A stretch of DNA of 23,194 nt from Didymodactylos carnosus (taxonomy: Eukaryota; Rotifera; Eurotatoria; Philodinida; Philodinidae). The stretch's first letter is position 1, and the number at the start of each line of letters is the position of its first letter. The position numbers were made by a program, and so were the translations under genes. Below, one piece after another: positions 10,470-19,400 of the stretch. Under the pieces are notes generated by a model. It was not told the origin of the DNA, ran no database searches, and saw nothing but the letters and a program-made list of their open reading frames with translations. The stretch is from the NCBI GenBank assembly GCA_905250885.1, contig CAJNOQ010002670.1:1-23194 (forward strand), written 5' to 3'.

Positions 10470-13400
10470 CTACATAGATGAAAGATAATAACAAATAGTA
10501 TTATTTATGAGATTTTAACTAGACAGTTAGCTACTTACCTGGTTGTTCTGTAAAATTTACTTCAATGTGTTGACCATGAGAATATTTGATTCGATGGTCA
10601 TAGGATGTGTTTTTGCAATTTTTTTGCTGATCACATGGAATGAGAAAATCAGGCTTACCTGCATGTCGATATTTCGCTCGATGTACCGGATCATCGAGTT
10701 TGGAACATGAATTTTTTGATGTACATTCAGATACATTGTGAGGAAAATGCGTGAGATAAGGTTCTTCATTTTTTTTGTTGGTGCATAATTCCGAGTATCG
10801 ACACGGGTGAGAAAACTTTTGAATGTGATCATTTTCGTTCTGTTGGAGACAGTTAACTGAATCAGGACAGGCTTCAGGTTTTTTTCCTTTGAACTTAGAA
10901 CCGATCCAGTTAACGAAACGGCTAACCGCGGAAGGACTTTCTGAATCAGCTGCCGCTTCAGATGCTTCTGGAGTTTTTGTGGTGGTTTCAGATTGTGAAC
11001 GTGTTGGGCTTTTTGATCGGTCCTTCTTCACAGTAGTGAGATCTTCGCGTTTGAATTTATCGTCTACAGATGGATGCAATTCTTTCACTTTGCTAAAGTT
11101 AATCGTGAAATTCCGAATAGGTACTCTCTGTGAACCAGCGCTAACGTACACATAGTTCAATTTTGTCAAATTAAGTTCATTCTTGTGAAATGCATGCGAG
11201 ATTTTTTGGTGATTGTAAATACTATTCGGTCCTGCATGTGATAGTGTTACTTGACCATTCTTAGTTTCAATTCGTAAACAATATGTTAGAAAATCATCAA
11301 CATTGCAACCAAGATGAAATGTATTCAAACCTTTGGCAAAGGTTGAATTGTGTTTGACAATGAAATGTTGATAGGGTTTACCGTTATTCAAATATGAACA
11401 TGATTCATGATAATTTGGCGTTGTTGTTGAAGGTGTTTTGGCAACATAGCATACTAAACATTGCACATTATCTGATGACTCACGCCCAAGGAGTTGATCT
11501 GAAAGTGTGATCATCACATCTCCGTCCATTGACTGCCAATAAATATATATATCATCAGTAGGAGGATGTTTTTTATGCGTTGCCTGATATTGTTCATATG
11601 CTTTGGATATTGTCAAGGGTAAAAGTATATGATCTCTAAATTCATTGGGTGGTACAGTAATAAAACTGCCATGTAACTGTCGCGAACATTTCGGATTTTT
11701 ATCGAATTTATCGATCAATATTTCAACTATATGTTTATTATATTTCTTTCTTTCACCTTCATTCTGTCTTGCATTCGCCAAATCAACTGTATGTTCAGTA
11801 ATCTTGAGCGAATCACCAAAAATCTTTTTGGCCACTTTTCTTGCATCTTCCGATAGTGATTCAAACACATTTTTCGGCATATAAATTTCTTCAATATAAT
11901 CGAGAGGAACCAATGTAGGCAAATGTGCTTCGAATGTTTTGTGCGAATCAACATGGTTCCAATATTCCAAGACTTTTTTTAAACTAACATCAATTGTATT
12001 ATCTTTTACACCTGCTATTGCCATTAGCTCCGCTGCAGCCGCATTCTCATAGCCTGGTATTGAACAATGCAACTTTGATTCGTGAAATTGTTGGATTCGT
12101 CCATCGTCTGTACCTGCATCTTTGATCCAACGCCTATGTTCGAAAGTGCTTCCACTATGCACTGATGTTCCTGCTTGAATAGAGAAGTTTGAATCAGGAT
12201 GACGCATTAACTCTGCCTTGAAAATGATAACGATATCACCATAATAGTGACCACGATGTGGGCCGAGAATACTAAATATATGTTTATCAGTACCCAATAA
12301 TTTATCTACCTGATATCCAATGCCAGCTAAGGTCTTCATCAAAACTAATGAAGCTTTGGCCATGTCCGTCGAACAACCACGAATTTCGTCAACGTCTCGC
12401 TTCTTTAGCAGATTAGATAATTGCTTCTCACAGGAAGATATAGAATCCGTGTAATCTCCATTTGATTTTGCCTTTTTCACCTCTGTAGGAATGAAAATTT
12501 CTGCACCATCCATTCCCGACGTATCTGCCTTGGAATATTCAAGACACGCAATAGCTTGAATATATTCGTTTGCAATACGTTCAATATCTGGATTTCGAGT
12601 TGGATCAAGAATGGACCGAATACGCTTGTGCTGTAAGACACTGTCAGCTACCGAACGAGGTCTCGTCAAACGCTCCATATGATCGCGTGACATGACATGA
12701 CCGTGAACTAGTATTGATTCGAAAATAACATTTGAACATCGATGAACTGGTTGCAATCCTCGGATCCATGCTGATATTTCTGTTGGAGTTGATAGTGTCT
12801 GCTTGAAATGGTTTTTCACATAATCCGCAACCGTTCTGTACATTGTGATTTGGTTTTGAACAAAATCCACCTTATCATTCAGTCCCCAGCTACGAATTGC
12901 ACCGCTACGGTCGAAGCTTTTATTGTGACGATATAGCATGATATGCTTAGAATCATGTCGATCTCGACATTCGTTGTCTCGATTTGCATAAACGACGTAT
13001 ATCGTTCATATCTGGATGTGTCATTGAATTCAAATGATCTTCTTTATTTTTTCTCGAGCATCGATCTCCCTCCTCGCATACTTCACGCGCGACATGAATA
13101 GTTGTTCTCCAGTGTACGTCCGATGGTTTATGACATCTGCGACCAAATCGACAAACATGTGAAAATTGGAGACAGTGGTTTTGGACGCTTGCAGGAAGTG
13201 ATTTAATGTTATGTGATTCTGATAATAAAGTATAATGTTGACAATGAAATGGTGTAAACGGGCAAGGTAGGAGAAATGGATGATTTCTTTCCATCATGTG
13301 ATTTTCATTATGGAAAAGACTACAAAAATAATAACCATCACACATTGGTGTGCAATGACGATATTTCCCACAATGATTAGGTGTTCCTATTCTGTAATCC

Positions 13401-16400
13401 CTACATTGTTCACCACCTTCACATAACGGTAAATGTCGAAAGTCTTCTAAATGATCACGGTTCATATTTTTGCAATGCTCACGATCTCGGCAAAACGGTG
13501 GATGTTCCAATTCTCGGGCGTGTATTTCATCTGTATTTACCAGTTTACATTCACCACGAAATTTACATTCACTTCGATGTCTGAACCAGTATTTATGATC
13601 TGCATCGTTCACTGGACATTTGTCTATCTCTGTTAGAGGACACAGAGGTGGATGTGAATATTTCCTACGATGTTGATCGTCTCGTATATTCTGACATTTA
13701 CCACCGTGGTCACATGGTTGCAAGTAGCATATCCGAATGTCACTTAATGTGAGCTCTTTTCCAGGTATTTCTTTCAATATTCGATATGGACCGATCATCA
13801 TATCATTCATTTTATGCGTGCTCGATTTTACTCTCATATTATGGAGAATTTCTTTGAACGGGTCATAGTTTCCTTCTCGGTTATGTCGTCGGCCTGCATT
13901 GTGATCATCAATAATGGCAAAATGAATGCTTTTGAAAAATCCAGCATATTGTTCGATAACGGATTTGAAAATGAGTGCAACGTGTTTCGGTGGATTTTTG
14001 AAAGCGCCGCAACCGAGAGCGGAAAGAACAAGACAGTTGTGTTTCTGATGATAAGCGATGGCAAAGATATTTTCAATTTTCTTCCGCAAAGCAATAGAAT
14101 CTTTAGGAACCAAGCGACCATTCTTGTCAATTTCCACTTTTGGGTCAGCAGCCATTGGAATTGCACATACATCATACATAGGTTCACTCATAAAAGAATA
14201 TCCTTGATCTTCTGGATTACGAAACACTGTCAATCCTGATGTATAGATCGCGCCAAACTCGTCCATTGGATACATCTTTGGTTTTTTACCTATGGATTCT
14301 TCTTTACAGTCTGAATTACAACAGAAACGATTCGTCGGTTTTTCAGGATCGAGATCCACATCAAGACTTCGAAAATAATTTGAACGACGAAACAAATTTT
14401 CTTCTTGTGCTCCATCTCCTCTACGATATCCGCCACCTGGTGTGTCGGCATTAGCCATATTTAGAACCACAGGAGAAAGCTTCTTTTCATCCGAATTTTT
14501 GATCAAATCTTGATAACAACAAAGACAGTCTTCATTAACAACTTCGACAAATGTTTCCTTGTATGGAGTATCTATTGCTTCGGAAAATGGCTTGGTCGCA
14601 CCAGTTTTCAATTTCGATTGATGATTATAAACAACTGTTTTTAGTTCATCGGTTTTTATCGAAATTTTTTTGTCACCCACATAATAAAAATCTCTGTTCA
14701 CAATACCAATAGTATTTAACATGACTGTCATTCGTAATAAGTGCCGTTTTTTATTGCATTCTGAGGGAGCAATTTCGGATCGATTGTCATTTTTGTTTTT
14801 ATCATCATAACGTTGAAATTGGTCTAGAAACGGCTTAGGATTCCACTTGTAACGGAATATTCTATGTTGAGGATTACCGACAAAAGACATGATATCATTT
14901 TCGTATTCCTTCATTTCAGTTTCGTACCAAGTGAGAGCATTGATCTCCAAATGTTCTGGATTCTGTGCCGGCTTAAACACCTTCATTTCTATTTGTTTAC
15001 CATTTATTTCGACGGTGTTTACTTGTGATAATTGATGAAACAACGATTCATCTGAAATTTCAACGATAGCATAGCCTTCACCTATTGTAACTTGTTTCAC
15101 TTTCCCAGAAAATATAGTATGATTTTTAATTGAAGACATATGCCAGTTTTCTAGCCAAGGTTCTAAAATTAGACGACATGTAAGCATCGCTTTCTGATCC
15201 ACCTTTTCCCCATCAATGTCAACAGAATGAATTGATACAAATTTACGTGCACGACCACATGTCACAATAACAGCGCTTGCAGCTTCGGAGTTGTATTCGA
15301 TATAGAAAGAGGAGTTTTGTACGCTTCCGTCTGGCATTAAAGGAATAACCACCTTTTCCAAACTATCTTTAGTAGTATTATGAGATAAATCTTCAAAAAA
15401 ACTGCATTCGCCTCCGAAATATACTGTTACAGTATGACCACCATTGATAGTAAATGTTCGGACGAGCATAGTGGTGATCATTTCTTTTGGTACAGTTGAA
15501 ACTATTTGAAATATATTCGGAAATTGAACACAATGCTTCTCACATTTAATTATATCAATATTTTTGTACCCTTGTTTCCATCCTTCTCTTAAAGCATCAG
15601 TAAAATCGATCGGAATTTTACTATTGACGACGACGTAAGAAGTTAGTTGTAGTTTGGCAGCAAACTGGATTTCATGACGAGATTTTCCATCAAGCGTCAC
15701 CGATTGAAGAATGTTAATAAACTGATCTAACTGACTCTTAGATCTTAACGAAACGATGCCGACACCCAATTCTTGATTACATTTAACATCCCGAATCTTT
15801 TCTCGATGTCTCTCTTTCAAACAATACTTAATTTTATTTTCTAATTCTTCATTATTCACATTTTCTAATGGTAATTTGGAGATATATGCTTCAAAAGACT
15901 CGGCGGAAACTGAGAAAATAGATGATGAAAAATCAGTTCTCATCTGGTAATACTTACCTGATTGGTTTTTATTGAAGTCTGATTGATCTGGAGGTTTTTC
16001 CCTTTGAGTAGATCGATCGTAATCACCTCGATGTGCAGATCGATCTGTTGGATGCGGTCTTGGTGATGCAGTTGAGCGATCTTGTTGTCTTGTTTCATAG
16101 CGATGTCGATCTTTTGATTTTGATGTATAACTATCATTATCGGATCTATCACTTGCAGATGGACTTCGTGAATGCGATCGTCGTCGATGGTCTTTTTTCT
16201 CTCGAGAATGACGTCGTGTGCGAGGCGATTCTCTTTCTCGATCATTTCGTCGGTCATCATCAATGGATTTAGCTTCACCACATTTGTAACAGTCCTTGTC
16301 TGTTGAGTCATTATTCGAACGACATTTTGAACAGGTCCAATCCTGTTTATCGAGTTGATAGGTCGATCGCGCCGAGGTTCTTTCTTGAGATGAATCTAAA

Positions 16401-19400
16401 TTATGTGAATTGAGTGTGTTATTTCATGTCCGTGACAACAGTATACAATATCGACTATCTGAATAATTCTCACTGTTGTTATTTCCTTTATTCTCGTTTG
16501 GTATCGATAACTTTTAGAAAAGCAGGTATTAGTTTTGTATTCGAGTGTTGTTCGATCTGCTCAGAAACTCTACCCGTAACACTCCTATCTATTTTTCCTG
16601 CAGCTATTACAGAAACAAATCTTTTAACTGTTTATCATATAGACGAATTTTTAAAAATAAATTGGACTTGAGTATTAACGTCAAGAGACCTGCACTAACG
16701 AGAAAAATTTAACATGCTTTAGACATTTTCGCAACGAACATTTTTCTCATGTCTCAAAATTAAGTCAACGCACAGAAATAATTATCTCAAGACAAGTAAA
16801 AATAGTGAAATTACTAATGAAAGAAGCTTATAGAGATGAATATATGTATATACTTACGAGGGAATCTTCCCAACTGTCAAATCGCTTTTGGATTCGGACT
16901 CTGTGCATGAGTTAGATCCTAGTGAGGTGTGAAAAACCTTAAAAGAATGAGTGCCTTTAGACACACTTTACTGAAATTTTAGCATATGATATGGTATATA
17001 GGAAAAAATCGGATAATTGTATTTTGCCATGAGATTTTGTTCACAGAGAGGTGAGGTCTATTGGTGAGTAGTATGCCCTGAAAAGTTCAGCTCAAAACGA
17101 CTTTTTCTTCTCGAAATATTAAAGTCCAAAAAATCACTCATATCTCATGAAAGATGCCAAAATGTTTTTTTCGGTCTTTAATATCTCGAGAAGGAAACGC
17201 CGTTTTGAGCTGAACTTTTCAGGGCATACTACTCACCAATAGACCTCTCTGTGGACAAAAGCTCACGGCGAAATACCATTATCCGATTTTTTCCTATTTA
17301 CCATGTCATATGCTAAAATTTCGGAAAAGTGTGCTTAGTGCCCACTCATTGTTTTAAGGTTTTTCATACCTCACTGGGATCTACCTCATGCACAGAGCCA
17401 TAACTCAAAAGCGATTTAGCAATTGAGAAGTTTCCCTCTCAGACAAAGATGTGGTAAACTATCAAAATCAAAAGAAGTCACAATATATGTGAGTCCGCAT
17501 GTGTTAAAGCGTGACTGAAAGAACAAAAGTTTCGGGTTTCGCAACCAAAATCTGAGTTTTAATTACTGTGTCTGAAATGCACAGAAACGAAGCCTGCCTA
17601 TCGTTTGGAAATGACAAGCTAATAAGTGATACACTATACGATTACTCTCAGAGCTACGTCTTTAAAATAAAACAAGAGCCAAAAGTGATTCATTGGCTCT
17701 TCGTTGTGTTTTTATTTTTCTTAGTGTGTTGTGAGTGCGGCCCTTTTTTCGTTCATGTCTGCATCTTATATCTTATTCTGTCCTTCTCTCGTTAAATATT
17801 GTATATTGTTTCTTTTATTTATATGTATCTTTTTAGCGCTATGTTTTTTATACTTGTGTTCGTTCTTCGCCTAAACTGATTTCATTAATATTGGCAATCT
17901 GTCCATATGTTCTCTCGGGAAACATACCACAAAGGATTGAGTTCTCAAATAATCACCGGGAAGAAAGTCATTTTTAAAGGTTTTCCTATGGGATCGATAC
18001 GGTGCATGTTTTCTGACCTCATGATTACCCATTTGATAACAGCAATAGAATCTTTTGTTTATGAGTATATGTTTATTTGGATGAACATGCAGATGTTACT
18101 TTTCATCTAACAACACCTACGTAAAAGGACCGTTCCTCCCCCGCTCAGCATTTTCCAGAAAACGCTCCCTTTGTGAACTATATTATACGTATGACGAAGC
18201 AACCGTTAAGTAGGCAAATATCATCATAATGTGTTCCTACCTTTCTTCTCTTTCTTCGAATATGATCCATGTTGTTCTTTCTTGTTCGGAGTTGCTGTCT
18301 GGCGACGATCTCTACTGTCATCATCTGAGTAATCTCGATGTGCAGATCGCTCTGTTGGATACGGTCTTGGTGATGCAGTTGATTGACCCTGTTGGCTTGT
18401 TTCATAGCGATGTCGATCTTTTGATGTATAACTATCATTATCGGATCTATCACTTGCAGATGGACTTCGTGAATGCGATCGTCGTCGATGGTCTTTTTTC
18501 TCTCGAGAATGACGTCGTGTGCGAGGCGATTCTCTTTCTCGATCATTTCGTCGGTCATCATCAATGGATTTAGCTTCACCACATTTGTAACAGTCCTTGT
18601 CTGTTGAGTCATTATTCGAACGACATTTTGAACAGGTCCAATCCTGTTTATCGAGTTGATAGGTCGATCGCGCCGAGGTTCTTTCTTGAGATGAATCTAA
18701 AATATGTGAATTAACCATGTTGTTTTATAATATTTTATGACCGTGGAAACGCTACAGAATGTCGGCTTTCTAGCTATAGCTTTCTCTTATCCTTTTTTGA
18801 TAATTGATATAATTACCGATTGGAATGCTTTACATAGTTTGTCAATACTAATCCAGAGACGAGTCATGTTCGTCGTACTCTTATTACGTAAAAATTTAGT
18901 CGAAATCTATAATTTGATTGCTGTGCTGTTTTCGAAAACTATATTTCATGCCGCATATGTTCAATTAAATGCGATCATCTTATCCTCACTTGATCTCATT
19001 TAACATTATTTGCTTTGTTTTAGATTGAAATCCTATTGAGTCATGTTACTTCGAAACTAGTGTTTTGTTTCGCTCTCCACATAATCATTTTGAAAACAAC
19101 GAAATAATTTAGATTGATGTGTTCTTACCTTTCTGCTCCTTTTTCGAATATGATCCATGTTGTTCTTTCTTGTTTGGAGTTGCTGACTGGCGACGATCTC
19201 TACTGTCATCATCTGAGTAATCTCGATGTGCGGATCGATCTTTTGGACATGGTTTTGATGACGCACTTGATCGATCTTGTTGTCTTGTTTCATAGCGATG
19301 TCGATCTTTTGATTTTGATGTATAACTATCATTATCGGATTTGTCACTTGCTGAACGGTGTGAACCAGTTGCAGATGGACTTCGTGAATATGATCGATTT

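Larger units (their letters stand above)
16396..18240 (-). other. Gene B intron 3 (1,845 bp) with a foldback element
   Basis: GTAGGA donor and AATTTAG acceptor, phase 1. It is by far the longest intron of the gene; most of the excess is the 581-bp inverted repeat at 16858-17438 and flanking AT-rich sequence. It also holds a smaller hairpin at 17664-17717. No coding exon is recognised inside; the open frames at 17568-17795 and 17907-18110 on the plus strand show no known domain. Confidence 0.7.

Noticed and set aside
12979..12988. Programmed +1 frameshifting as the explanation of the split in gene B
   Set aside because: The site resembles no known slippery sequence I can name and gene A has no equivalent; an error or recent lesion is simpler, though not excluded.
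15940..16311. Minus-strand open frames rich in Ile, Gln and Asp, with close copies at 18178-18612 and 19057-19602
   Set aside because: They are a shifted reading of the Arg/Ser-rich exons; the RanBP2 zinc fingers and matching splice phases lie in the other frame.
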